Positions 1 through 9,166 of a stretch of DNA of 64,000 nucleotides are shown here, one piece after another. The stretch covers positions 21,448 to 85,447 of the forward strand of contig JALGVT010000013.1 in assembly GCA_025774555.1 (NCBI GenBank), written 5' to 3'. Source of the DNA: a candidate division LCP-89 bacterium (GTDB taxonomy: Bacteria > Electryoneota > B3-LCP). Position numbers and translations under genes: made by a program. The first letter of the stretch is position 1. Every line of letters begins with the position of its first letter. The notes beneath the pieces are model-generated. The model saw nothing but the letters and a program-made list of their open reading frames with translations, was not told where the DNA came from and made no database searches.

Positions 1-784
1 CGCGCGTTCCATTAAGAGACATATAATTATAGCGAATGAATGAGTTATCCCCCCACCAGTCTATGCCTGATTCGTAATTATCGATGATGTGATTAGAATC
101 GACGATGGAGCTGTCTGTCTGCCAGTCGGCTTCGGAGCCATGCGATATACCTTTCGCCCAGTTGAGGGCGATCCAGTTGCGTCGCGCCCAGATCTTGCCG
201 GTGACGCCGTACATACAGATCCCGGTCCCTTCAGACCATTGCGGCACTCCATTGACTTCACCATTCCTTTCGATGACGCAGTCTTCAATTGTAACGCCTC
301 CGAAATCCGGACCGATCAGGCAGACACCATTCTCCTTATGATACGATATTTCGCAGTTTGTCACTGTCAACCACCCCACTGGATGGGTCCCAGACGGACA
401 ATACACGCCGTTATCGGTTGACCTCAGAATATGCAGTCCATCCAGTTTCCAGTAATTGACGCCAGGATTGAAACGGAATCTACCCGGATCCATATTTACC
501 GTTTCACCGGGATAGTTCATGATCACAATCGGTTGTACCGCCGACCCGGAAATACTGGGTGATACTGCTTCGGGATAGTTCCCAGCGCGAATCATGATAG
601 TATCCCCCACGCTGACGCCTGATGAAGAACTGGCGGCATACGTTATATTGCGCCAGGGAGATGCTTCAGATCCGATGTTGCCGTTATCGCCGTTTGTGCT
701 CACGTAGAACACATCCGCCTCAGCAACCAACATTCCCCCTCCCAAGAGAATGCAGATCACGATACTCAAGGTATGTTTTAACAT
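1..784 (-). CDS. Secreted right-handed beta-helix protein, 3' end beyond the window
   Basis: An open frame starts at ATG 784 and runs off the left edge (about 261 codons visible). The first ~22 residues are a signal peptide (MLKHTLSIVICILLGGG, then Ala-Glu-Ala). The mature part begins FYVSTNGDNGN, followed by SPWRNITYAA and GDTIMIRAGNY, the usual N-terminus of secreted parallel beta-helix (DUF1565/pectate-lyase-like) proteins. Repeated short strands with Asn/Asp turns follow, such as WLTVTNCEISYHKENGV and GVTIEDCVIERNGEV. The family includes polysaccharide lyases, epimerases and surface proteins, and catalytic residues cannot be assigned here. It is the last gene of the leftward exopolysaccharide block, so a role on the exported polymer is possible. 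A T9SS sorting domain may lie beyond the edge. No strong ribosome-binding site was seen. Confidence 0.8.
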   Translation of the reverse strand, partial: MLKHTLSIVICILLGGGMLVAEADVFYVSTNGDNGNIGSEASPWRNITYAASSSSGVSVGDTIMIRAGNYPEAVSPSISGSAVQPIVIMNYPGETVNMDPGRFRFNPGVNYWKLDGLHILRSTDNGVYCPSGTHPVGWLTVTNCEISYHKENGVCLIGPDFGGVTIEDCVIERNGEVNGVPQWSEGTGICMYGVTGKIWARRNWIALNWAKGISHGSEADWQTDSSIVDSNHIIDNYESGIDWWGDNSFIRYNYMSLNGTR

Positions 785-870
785 AGTATTACCAATGTTG
801 GGCTGAGTTATTGCGTTATCTTCCTATAGAAAGATCGATATCATACACCTATAAGCTCTCTCCTTAACAA

Positions 871-2172
871 TTACCAGGCTACGCCCTGCTTTTGATTTGA
901 GTTAATTTCTTCTTTTGGTTTGGTCAATTCGATGATCTCTTTCCCCGATAGGTCCAGGGCAAGGAGTTCAGCGCTGCTCTGACCAACCACCAGCACATCA
1001 GCAAAACTGACCAGATCGTTCAGATCGTCGGTCATCAGCTTATCTATATGCGGAATTTCGTTTTCGATGAAGGCTTTGTTTGCTCCAAAAAGCCGTGATA
1101 TCTGAACGTTAGTGTCGTATATCATGACCGGGAAACCCCGTCCGATCAACTGTTCAACCATAGATACAATTGGGCTTTCGCGCAGATCGTCCGTTCCCTG
1201 CTTGAACGCCAGACCATACACGCCCACCGGACGTCTGCCGCCTCGAGTAATCAACCTCAGAGTGAAATCGAGGTGTGACTGATTGCTGGGAATCACAGCG
1301 CTCAACACCGGCACCTCCTGATCGACGGTGCGGGCGAAGTAATTCAGGGCGCGCACGTCTTTGGGCAGACATGATCCGCCAAAGGCGAAGCCGGGCTTCA
1401 GATAAGCCGCCGACGTATTCAGTTTGTCATCTTGACAGAAAATATCCATCAACAGATGTGAATTAACGCCGGCTTCTTTGCAGAGTCTCCCTATCTCGTT
1501 AGCGAAGCAGACTTTTAGAGCATGATAAGAATTCGAGGCGTACTTGATCATCTCTGCCGCTTCGATCGGAACTTTCAACACAGGGGAATCAATTCCGCTG
1601 TATATCTTCTCAAGTTTCTCCGCTGAGCGATCATCGAAAGCACCTATTACCGTATAAGGCGGATGATGGAAATCATAGACTGAAGTCCCTTCCCTCAAGA
1701 ATTCCGGATTGATGCACAGACCGAAATCCTGTCCGGCTCTCTTGCCTGAATGCTCCTCAAGAGTAGGGATAACCGTTGTTCTGATAGACCGGGGCAGCAT
1801 GGTGGAACGCATTACTACGACATGGTAGTTCGATTTCTTCTTCAGAGCAATACCTATGTCCGCGCAGCAATCTTCAATGTATTTAAGGTTAAGGCTGCCG
1901 TTCTCGTTAGACGGTGTGCCAACGCAGATTAAGCTGACTTCTGTCGCTCTGATCGCCTCTTCTGTCATATCAGTCGCTGAAAGAGCGCCCTGCTTAACGG
2001 CTGCGGCAACAATGTCGCCTATTTCATCTTCGACTATTGTCGATTTGCCTGAACTGATAAGTTTAACTTTATCAGGCGCAACGTCTACTCCCACTACTGT
2101 ATGTCCCAAGCGAGCGAGACAAGCCGCTGACACACACCCAACGTATCCCAGACCGAAGACCGATATATCCAT
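871..2172 (-). CDS. Nucleotide-sugar dehydrogenase, AlgD (GDP-mannose 6-dehydrogenase) type
   Basis: A UDP-glucose/GDP-mannose dehydrogenase family protein of 433 aa, which oxidises a sugar nucleotide twice to the uronate using NAD. It opens with the Rossmann motif FGLGYVG. Further family motifs are CVGTPSNENGSL, INPEFLREGTSVYDF and the catalytic-cysteine motif GGSCLPKDVRAL. Leu after the Cys, with DVRAL following, is AlgD-like, whereas UDP-glucose dehydrogenases usually have Phe there. Counted from the chosen start the Cys is residue 268. I use ATG 2172 because AGGGAT precedes it at good spacing and the fold begins at once; the upstream ATG at 2196 adds eight unrelated residues. The context implies uronate supply for the polymer. 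A UDP-sugar substrate is not excluded. Confidence 0.88.
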   Translation of the reverse strand: MDISVFGLGYVGCVSAACLARLGHTVVGVDVAPDKVKLISSGKSTIVEDEIGDIVAAAVKQGALSATDMTEEAIRATEVSLICVGTPSNENGSLNLKYIEDCCADIGIALKKKSNYHVVVMRSTMLPRSIRTTVIPTLEEHSGKRAGQDFGLCINPEFLREGTSVYDFHHPPYTVIGAFDDRSAEKLEKIYSGIDSPVLKVPIEAAEMIKYASNSYHALKVCFANEIGRLCKEAGVNSHLLMDIFCQDDKLNTSAAYLKPGFAFGGSCLPKDVRALNYFARTVDQEVPVLSAVIPSNQSHLDFTLRLITRGGRRPVGVYGLAFKQGTDDLRESPIVSMVEQLIGRGFPVMIYDTNVQISRLFGANKAFIENEIPHIDKLMTDDLNDLVSFADVLVVGQSSAELLALDLSGKEIIELTKPKEEINSNQKQGVAW

Positions 2173-2195
2173 GCCCTTATCCCTCATTGGTGTCA

Positions 2196-3248
2196 TTAAG
2201 CATTTTCTGCTATGTAATCGTTGAGATTAGAAATGGTATTATCCCACATTTCGCGGCGTTCCCGCCGCAATTCTGAAACTTCACTTTTATATTCTTCAAG
2301 GTTATTGAAAATCTCATCCACTGCACGCGCAATATCATCAGGAGAATTATCCACGAACAGTGCGCCGCGGTAGAAATTTTCCCTCAGGACTGCCCAATCC
2401 GACGTGATGATGGGCACCGCCCAGGACATCGCTTCATAAGCTCCCATCTGCATGACGTCGTCGTTTTTCACTAGGATCATGGCTGCGTCCATTGACTGCA
2501 CCAAACCAACGTATTTCGGACGCGGCTGGAAATCGGTGAAGGTAATATTATCGGGCGCTGATTGAACCATTTCCGTTGGGGCATTCTTCAAAGCGCCAGT
2601 GATATAGAACCTGACATGCGGTAATTTTCTGCCTGCATCAATGATCTCTTCTGTAGGTTCATCCGCCGCGAAGGTGCCGATCACAACGACACTCGGTTCA
2701 TCCGGTCTGTTAAAAGCATCGACCGACTCTTCTCCGACTGATAAGGCTCCGAGCACCTCAATTTTAGCGCCCCATGATTCAGCCAATTTCCTATGTGACT
2801 GGTTGGTGACTATGGAAAACAGCGAATGCCGATAGGCATATTTCATTATGGGCAGAGACCATTTCCATTGCGGCTTGTTGAACAGCCCTGAATGCGAATC
2901 TATGACGTAATGGACGCCAGTGATCTGTGACAGTATAAATAAAGTCAGCGGCAGAAAAATCGGTTGATTCATGACAAAAACGACCTTCGGGCGTTTCAGC
3001 AGCACGTATGCTATAGTGTGAAACGTCATCAGGATATATCGCAGAATCGCCTTAGGAACATTGTGTTTTCCCGCCAGATACTTGAAAAAGACCGGTTTGG
3101 CGTGAAAATTCTCCGCCAGTGTCTGACTGCGTCTCGAATAGGGCAGCCAGGTGATGAATATCCTGTCGGAATCGGCGGTTACAGCGCTTTTGCCGCCACT
3201 GCCAGTTTGTACCCGCAGGTCTGGTTTTTCGAGTGTTGTTCGCTCCAT
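2196..3248 (-). CDS. Glycosyltransferase, GT-B fold (GT4-like)
   Basis: A 350-aa cytoplasmic glycosyltransferase of the exopolysaccharide locus. The N-terminal half has the Rossmann-like segment PKVVFVMNQPIFLPL and VHYVIDSHSG. The C-terminal half has the donor-site pattern DVMQMGAYEAMSWAVPIITS, the E-x7-E-like element of GT4 enzymes in weakened form. Donor and acceptor are unknown. The annotated ATG lies 70 nt inside the upstream methyltransferase gene and has no clear ribosome-binding site. The conserved fold only begins near residue 29 (RIFITWLPY) and no better start codon is visible, so the N-terminus is uncertain. It precedes the dehydrogenase by 23 nt and is probably in the same transcript. 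Confidence 0.8.
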   Translation of the reverse strand: MERTTLEKPDLRVQTGSGGKSAVTADSDRIFITWLPYSRRSQTLAENFHAKPVFFKYLAGKHNVPKAILRYILMTFHTIAYVLLKRPKVVFVMNQPIFLPLTLFILSQITGVHYVIDSHSGLFNKPQWKWSLPIMKYAYRHSLFSIVTNQSHRKLAESWGAKIEVLGALSVGEESVDAFNRPDEPSVVVIGTFAADEPTEEIIDAGRKLPHVRFYITGALKNAPTEMVQSAPDNITFTDFQPRPKYVGLVQSMDAAMILVKNDDVMQMGAYEAMSWAVPIITSDWAVLRENFYRGALFVDNSPDDIARAVDEIFNNLEEYKSEVSELRRERREMWDNTISNLNDYIAENA

Positions 3249-3892
3249 GCACTCACAGGATAGCTAATTGGATACAACAGGTACGCCAGTTTAGGTGACC
3301 TTAAAGCATTGACGTATAGAGACGCCGAGATTGGAGTCCTCAACATATACGACCACTGCTCCACTTCAAAGCCTGCCTGCTGAAGTTTTTCTGTCAAATC
3401 TTCGATCTTGTAATGATGCACGACGGAAAACTTTTTCGCGTGTCGCGCCATCTCGTCGTCTGACATACCGGGATATGAAAAAGAATCCACTGTTAAGGCA
3501 AGCCTGCCGCCTGGCTTCAACACGCGCCGCAGTTCGGTCATCGCTTTGACGTCATCTTGAAAATGTTCAAGAACACAGATTCCAATGCTGCAATCAAAGG
3601 TGCCTTCTTTGAAAGGTAATATATGCGCATCACAGCGAATTCCACCTTTCATGCCGCTGGCAAGTTTCTTTGCCTGCAACAGTCTTTGGAAATTATAGTC
3701 GAATCCTACAACTCCCGCGACATGCGGAGACATTTTATTCGTCCAATATCCGTCACCGCAGGCAACGTCTAACAGAAGTTCATCGCCCTTAAAATCGAGA
3801 TATTTCATTAAAAGGTTGAACTCCAGACGCCTTGAGACGTTCAATCCGTTCAGTGGAATATGTATTGTTTTACCGAATAGTTTGCATTCCAT
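3179..3892 (-). CDS. Class I SAM-dependent methyltransferase
   Basis: A 237-aa Methyltransf_11-type enzyme. Motif I is LLLDVACGDGYWTNKM (residues ~40-55), the acidic strand-2 region is GVVGFDYN, and the post-motif region is FDCSIGICVLEHFQDD followed by ELRRVLKPGGRLALTVD. These give a complete SAM-binding fold. The acceptor is not shown by sequence. Its place between a lyase-like gene and a glycosyltransferase in the exopolysaccharide block suggests methylation of a sugar or lipid-linked intermediate. The C-terminal 70 nt overlap the annotated start of the next gene. Confidence 0.85.
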   Translation of the reverse strand: MECKLFGKTIHIPLNGLNVSRRLEFNLLMKYLDFKGDELLLDVACGDGYWTNKMSPHVAGVVGFDYNFQRLLQAKKLASGMKGGIRCDAHILPFKEGTFDCSIGICVLEHFQDDVKAMTELRRVLKPGGRLALTVDSFSYPGMSDDEMARHAKKFSVVHHYKIEDLTEKLQQAGFEVEQWSYMLRTPISASLYVNALRSPKLAYLLYPISYPVSAWSEQHSKNQTCGYKLAVAAKAL

Positions 3893-3948
3893 AAATCGTT
3901 AAATCTTAATAATCAGATTTAGAGATTTTCACGCATCTTAAAATCAAC

Positions 3949-5925
3949 CTATTCTACTACGGCTGCTAAGCGATCACCTTCCCAATTCCAGTTTAATTTC
4001 TGATCTTTTCCAATCGTCACACTGCAGTTATCAGCATCGAGAACAGTTATCGGGGATAAATCATCGGTTGCAACAAACAGGTTCACGATATCTACAGGGA
4101 GATCCGCATGACACTTTTCTACCAAAACAGGCGCTTCCACATATTCGCCATACCTGGGTGCTATCCAGCCCTGCCACTGTGGTTCATGTTCACCCTTATG
4201 GATACTGATCTCCATCTCTCTGCTTCCCCACGCTGAATGAATGATCCGGCATGATTCAGATGACCATCTGATCTGGTTATGTTCTTTCTGACTTACCTGC
4301 CAGATTTTGTCCGCGTGAAAGAAAGCTTCGATAAGATGCGCGCCTTTCCCCTCCACCCGGTCTATTACCAGCATAAAGAAAGGCAATCTGGTTAACCAGA
4401 CAATAGCTCTACGGTGAAAAACAGGCAGCTTTAACCTTTTATATCCATCATGTTCGGCACAGAGGACAAAACCATCCTTGATTTCATAACTATCGATCAA
4501 TCTGGCATTCGCTCCCTTTCCGAATTCAAACGATCCCAGGATTTCGGAACTGTTCAACTCGTCTATCCGAACAGTATTATGCGCCGCCGTTGAGCGTGCA
4601 AAAGCGCGGGCTTTTTCATCGACGTAGCTGAATCCACCGGGATCGATTAGAAACCGACAGTCAGGCATATGCGCTTCGATTGAGAGCGTATCCGCGTGGG
4701 CGTGATGTGACGCGCCTGACAAGCCAAACGGTCCCGTATCAAAGATCATCGAATTCCCGTTTTTATCGCGCAGGATTTGATAGCCGCCCGCGTTGATGAT
4801 GCTTTTTTGTGAGGCGTAATCATATTCTGCGTTGGATCCAGAGTCCAATCCAGCGAGCAGGTACTCTATTCCGAGAGCAGATCGTCCAGCATCTCCCGAA
4901 TGGGCAATCATTTTGCCCAGATTTGCCAGCGAACGAGCTTCACGTTCCTCTCTGCTCGGTCCCTCCATACGATCGCTGTCCCCCAGAGCGAAGAATCCGC
5001 CGTCACCCGCCCTGAGTTTATTCGCAATCATTACCATCTGCGCTAAACGCAGATTAAAAGCCCCGTGGAAGTTGCGCTTGACTTTTCTGCCCAGCGCCCA
5101 CGCTTTTAAAAAATTCGTGGCTGTAATCAGATGATAACTGGTGCACAGCTCGGCGTTCATCCCGTCCGTGAATACCTGAACACGCATGGCGTTCTCGAGT
5201 ATTTCTGCGCCGAGATCACGCCACACCTTCGCCTGATAATAACTCTTCAGGCAATTTCCTGCGTAATACAGCGCCAATCCCTCGTAGATCAGATGGTTGC
5301 CGGTGCGTGCTCTGTTTGCGTGTATAGTCCAGACAGCGTCGAGGATGTTCTTCAGCGCAGATCTAAAGACTTCTTTTTTCAGATCATCCTTTAAGAGAGC
5401 AAGCGCTTCAAGTATGTTTAAAACGCGAATCGACTCATCGACAGAATCCCATTTCGCCTCTTTTGAGTGAATCTCCTGCCAATTAATAAGGTGTTTTTCA
5501 ACTGCCTCAATGAATGCTAAGTTATCTTTAGCCAGCAGGCTTGCCCATACTAAGGGGCGTAGAAAATCGAGACGACAGAGCAGCCTGTATGCGTATTTAT
5601 CCTTAAAACCCGAAGTATCAGGATAGTCCAGATTTATTCTGCGTCTGCCAAAACCCGGCACATCAGTCCAGCCTTCAAGAATATCTTCGGCTTCTGCGAA
5701 GATAGCGGTATGGTCTTCCGGGTGGTTGGACAGGATGTTGTGCGCTTCAGCTCTCGAAAGGACAAAACCGACCGAATTGGTCTTCTCTATCCAATCTTTT
5801 TCCTGCTTGAGGCGCTTCTTGCGCAATTTTGTCAGCGAACAATCTCGTGCCAGGAGATTTATCCGCCAGAATAAAGCGTCTATCACCTGTCCGGGGGATT
5901 TCCCCCTGATAAAGCTCCGGATCAA
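3949..5925 (-). CDS. Heparinase II/III family protein (polysaccharide lyase-like)
   Basis: A 658-aa protein with the two-part architecture of heparinase II/III and alginate-lyase-like enzymes. An alpha/alpha-toroid N-terminal half contains RARTGNHLIYEGLALYYAGN (~residues 205-224). A beta-sandwich C-terminal half contains GASHHAHADTLSIEAH, LIDPGGFSYV and STAAHNTVRIDE. The His and Arg/Asn residues of the family catalytic region are present. No clear signal peptide is seen. Such proteins are common inside uronate-containing exopolysaccharide loci, where they trim or release polymer. The AlgD-type dehydrogenase downstream fits a uronic-acid substrate. The exact bond cleaved is inferred only. Confidence 0.85.
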   Translation of the reverse strand: MIRSFIRGKSPGQVIDALFWRINLLARDCSLTKLRKKRLKQEKDWIEKTNSVGFVLSRAEAHNILSNHPEDHTAIFAEAEDILEGWTDVPGFGRRRINLDYPDTSGFKDKYAYRLLCRLDFLRPLVWASLLAKDNLAFIEAVEKHLINWQEIHSKEAKWDSVDESIRVLNILEALALLKDDLKKEVFRSALKNILDAVWTIHANRARTGNHLIYEGLALYYAGNCLKSYYQAKVWRDLGAEILENAMRVQVFTDGMNAELCTSYHLITATNFLKAWALGRKVKRNFHGAFNLRLAQMVMIANKLRAGDGGFFALGDSDRMEGPSREEREARSLANLGKMIAHSGDAGRSALGIEYLLAGLDSGSNAEYDYASQKSIINAGGYQILRDKNGNSMIFDTGPFGLSGASHHAHADTLSIEAHMPDCRFLIDPGGFSYVDEKARAFARSTAAHNTVRIDELNSSEILGSFEFGKGANARLIDSYEIKDGFVLCAEHDGYKRLKLPVFHRRAIVWLTRLPFFMLVIDRVEGKGAHLIEAFFHADKIWQVSQKEHNQIRWSSESCRIIHSAWGSREMEISIHKGEHEPQWQGWIAPRYGEYVEAPVLVEKCHADLPVDIVNLFVATDDLSPITVLDADNCSVTIGKDQKLNWNWEGDRLAAVVE

Positions 5926-5941
5926 AATTCGATCCTCAACC

Positions 5942-7123
5942 CTAAATTAATGCGTCAGTATGGTTTGAACGTGCCGTAATCAGATCACTATGTAGTGTCA
6001 TCAGTCTTCCGGTGATCTCATCCCAGGAATTCTGAAACGCATATTCTATCATATACTGTCTATCCCACTCTTTACCGAGAGCGGATTGTATTTCTGTACT
6101 TAAATCTTCGGCTGATATGTCCGCTGAAACAGTCCTGCCCAACCGGTCATCTTCGATGGCTTCAGGGATGCCTCCCACCGCAGTCGCCAGCACCGGAGTA
6201 CCGCAGGCTAACGATTCGAAGATCACCGTGGGCCATCCTTCTTTTCTGCTGACCAGACACATCAACGATGCGCTGGCGAGAAATCCGGGAATCTGTTCAC
6301 GCATGATCCTGCCGCAGAAATGGACTCGCCTCTCAAGCCCGAAACGCTTCGCCAACGCTTCATATTCGCGCCGCTTGGCGCCATCACCGGCAATTTCAAG
6401 AGTGATATTCTCAGGGCAATGGGATAACGCTCGAATCAACAAATCGACTCGTTTTACATCGTCCAATCTGCCTAAGAATACAACTCTTCCCGCTTTACGG
6501 TTTGAGTCGTCCACTCCCCTGAACTGCTCCGCTGTGAAGCCGTTCGGAATCGGGTGAATTCTCTCCCGATCTGCGCCGTAGTCAATTAGGCATTCCCCGA
6601 GGAATGTGCTTACTGGCACCAGCGCATCCGCTCGTTTAAATAGCGGTTTCAGAGCATTCCTGACGCCAGAAGAAGCTGAATGGACGTCGCTGCCATGTCC
6701 AGTTACAACCAACGGAACAGGTCTGTCTTGAAGCCAGAGAGCACACGCCAGACCGTCAGGAAAGACGGTATGCGCGTGCACTATGTCAAATTTATATTCC
6801 TGCAGTTGCTGCAATGAATTGCTAAGGTTTATTGCCGCAGCAGCAGCAAACTGATTCCTCAGTGGTTTGCTCCTGAAGGGGAGCGCTAAAGGAACAATAT
6901 CTTCAACGGGCAGCAGGTCAGGATTTATGCGTCGTTTATGCCCGGGAAGACCGGCGAATATCTCTTTGATAGTAAGCTCATCACGGCGTATCGTCCGGTC
7001 AACCGGAACAACTACGGTAACGTCACATCTCTTCTTCAGCGCTGCAACCTGTTCGGAAACGAATACACCCAGATGCTGCCAGTCAGTTCGGGGCCAGAGA
7101 TGGGATACAATCAGAATCCGCAA
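5942..7123 (-). CDS. Glycosyltransferase family 4
   Basis: A 393-aa GT-B enzyme. The N-terminal domain begins MRILIVSHLWPR and has the acceptor-site motif DIVHAHTVFPDGL and TGHGSDVH. The C-terminal domain has VVFLGRLDDVKRVDLLIRAL and the clear E-x7-E pattern SRKEGWPTVIFESLACGTPV, followed by ATAVGGIPEAI. It is a retaining transferase using a nucleotide-sugar donor at the inner membrane face, probably adding one residue of the repeat unit. The stop lies 16 nt before the lyase-like gene, consistent with one operon. The donor is unknown. Confidence 0.9.
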   Translation of the reverse strand: MRILIVSHLWPRTDWQHLGVFVSEQVAALKKRCDVTVVVPVDRTIRRDELTIKEIFAGLPGHKRRINPDLLPVEDIVPLALPFRSKPLRNQFAAAAAINLSNSLQQLQEYKFDIVHAHTVFPDGLACALWLQDRPVPLVVTGHGSDVHSASSGVRNALKPLFKRADALVPVSTFLGECLIDYGADRERIHPIPNGFTAEQFRGVDDSNRKAGRVVFLGRLDDVKRVDLLIRALSHCPENITLEIAGDGAKRREYEALAKRFGLERRVHFCGRIMREQIPGFLASASLMCLVSRKEGWPTVIFESLACGTPVLATAVGGIPEAIEDDRLGRTVSADISAEDLSTEIQSALGKEWDRQYMIEYAFQNSWDEITGRLMTLHSDLITARSNHTDALI

Positions 7124-7184
7124 TGAGTAACCTCAAGTTAGATCGCGGCTCGCGCTAAACATAATATGGACTATTGAATCCGCT

Positions 7185-9065
7185 TTAATCGCTCTTAAGC
7201 GGATATCCGCCCTCTTTCCACACCAGAAAAGGTCCGATTGCGAGCACGTCCACGCACCCTTTTCCCAGAGATTGCAGGGCATGCTCGGGAGTCATAACAA
7301 TTGGCTCTTCATGCGTGTTAAAACTTGTATTTACAAGCAGGGGCAGTCCGGTCTGCCGCTCGAATTCCTTCAGTATTTTATAATAGGACGAATTGGTTGA
7401 TTCTTTCACGACCTGCGGGCGTGCCGTACCATCGACGTGTGACACAGCCTGCGCTTTATCGATCCATTCATTTTCGACGTCGAAGGTGATGGTCATGAAG
7501 TAGGACGCATATTCGCCCGACTTGTAATTCTTATACAGTTTCGGCGCGGCCTCATGCAGGACACTGGGCGCAAATGGCATAAACTCAGTCCTCTGCAGGC
7601 GGTCGTTCAACCAGTCATTGATCGCCGGATCTGTCGGATCTGCCAGAATAGAGCGATTACCCAACGCTCTCGGTCCGTATTCCATTCTGCCGTTAAACCT
7701 GCCAACGACCTTCTTCTTTGCGACAAGCTGTCCTGCTTCCGTTTCAATGTCATTGCTCCTGCGCATCTGGTAGGAATGCTTCAACAGCGCTTTCTGAATA
7801 TCCGACTCGCTGTACTCGGGACCGTAATATACGTCTTCAATGAATTCGGGCTCATAGACCTTGTTCTGCTCTTTTAAGTGATCTGACCAGACCAACATAG
7901 CGGCTCCGGTGGCGGTGCCTCCATCACCCATGTTCGGATGAATAAATACTGAATCCACACCGTCTATTTCAACGACGCGCTGGTTGACCTTCACATTGGC
8001 AAAAATGCCTCCCGCGAGAACAACGTCCCTGATGCCTGTCTCTTTAACCCATGCCTCCGTGAACAGATTGACGTTTTCTTCCAGCAGTGCCTGTGCAGCG
8101 GCAGCGATATCTTCCTTATGATAGGTATTTCCACTAAGCCCGGGCGGCGAACTGATCGGTTTCCCTTTATGGAAACGATATTTGAACGTATCATGCAGGT
8201 AATCCAATTGCAGGTTGGAATAATGGCTGCCATAGTAGTCGCCGCGCAGGAAATGGATCAGATTCGTTCTCCGTATGTGCATGGGCGACAGTTTTTCAGC
8301 TATCGGTGTGCGGAAATCGTGCAGATCATCTGCGATATCAACCATTTGCCGCAATTCAGGTTTTAGTTTATCAGGATCTCCATAGGCTGCAAGCCCGGTA
8401 ATTTTACCTTCGTGACGGTTTCGTTTAAAGCCGAGGTATTTTGTTATGCTGCTGTAAAATTTGCCGAGGGAATGCCTGTCAAGAACTGAATGCAGACGCT
8501 TCAGTTCACCACCTTCGCCTACAAATACAGCCATAGACTGCCCATCGCCGGATCCGTCTCCGGTTATGATCAGCGTCCGGTCTTTGCCACCCTGATAGTA
8601 TGCCGAAGCGGCATGAGCCAGATGATGATCCCGAGTTGAAATATCTTCGGTTGTAATGCCGCATTCGGCAAGCGCTCTACGATATTTCTTAAGGGCATAT
8701 TCCCTTCCATCTTGCCAGGGGTCCCCCCCCCTGAAGCGCCGCATGATCTGATCCCTGATCATCCTCGTGCGGAAGGCAACGTCCTTTTCGTTTGCGGTGT
8801 CAAAATCGCCACTGCGGTCTACCACGTAGTCGGTATAATACCGCGGCATTTTGCTGAGATTTGAGTTAAAGCTAAAAACGACCTTATCGACATGCTGCGG
8901 CGATACACCAGCAATGCGTAATACTTCGGTGATTGACTTGTACGGAAAGCCGCAGTGGTACTTAATACGCGACAACCTCTCTTCAGCGATGGACGCGGCT
9001 ATTTTTCCATTGACCAGCAAAGTTGCCGTCGCATCATGCAGTATATTCAACCCCAGAATGACCAT
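7185..9065 (-). CDS. Carbamoyltransferase, NodU/CmcH family
   Basis: A 626-aa O-carbamoyltransferase that transfers carbamoyl from carbamoyl phosphate, through carbamoyl-adenylate, to a hydroxyl. The N-terminal Kae1-like domain carries HHLAHAASAYY and ITGDGSGDGQSMAVF. The middle has VLAGGIFANVKVNQRV and FNGRMEYGPRALGNRSI. The C-terminal YrdC-like half ends in LVNTSFNTHEEPIV. I choose ATG 9065 (MVILGLNILHDATA) because GGGGGA sits just upstream; a TTG at 9077 adds only four residues. In this locus the acceptor is probably the polysaccharide or its lipid-linked repeat, which would give a carbamoylated polymer. The acceptor is inferred from context. Confidence 0.92.
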   Translation of the reverse strand: MVILGLNILHDATATLLVNGKIAASIAEERLSRIKYHCGFPYKSITEVLRIAGVSPQHVDKVVFSFNSNLSKMPRYYTDYVVDRSGDFDTANEKDVAFRTRMIRDQIMRRFRGGDPWQDGREYALKKYRRALAECGITTEDISTRDHHLAHAASAYYQGGKDRTLIITGDGSGDGQSMAVFVGEGGELKRLHSVLDRHSLGKFYSSITKYLGFKRNRHEGKITGLAAYGDPDKLKPELRQMVDIADDLHDFRTPIAEKLSPMHIRRTNLIHFLRGDYYGSHYSNLQLDYLHDTFKYRFHKGKPISSPPGLSGNTYHKEDIAAAAQALLEENVNLFTEAWVKETGIRDVVLAGGIFANVKVNQRVVEIDGVDSVFIHPNMGDGGTATGAAMLVWSDHLKEQNKVYEPEFIEDVYYGPEYSESDIQKALLKHSYQMRRSNDIETEAGQLVAKKKVVGRFNGRMEYGPRALGNRSILADPTDPAINDWLNDRLQRTEFMPFAPSVLHEAAPKLYKNYKSGEYASYFMTITFDVENEWIDKAQAVSHVDGTARPQVVKESTNSSYYKILKEFERQTGLPLLVNTSFNTHEEPIVMTPEHALQSLGKGCVDVLAIGPFLVWKEGGYPLKSD

Positions 9066-9166
9066 GTTTTCCCCCAATAGTCTGCTTTCGCAAGTTTATT
9101 CCGGCATTCTATCTTCAAAACGATTTTACCGTTACTACAGTATCTGCTCAGGTTTAAATGTGAAAC

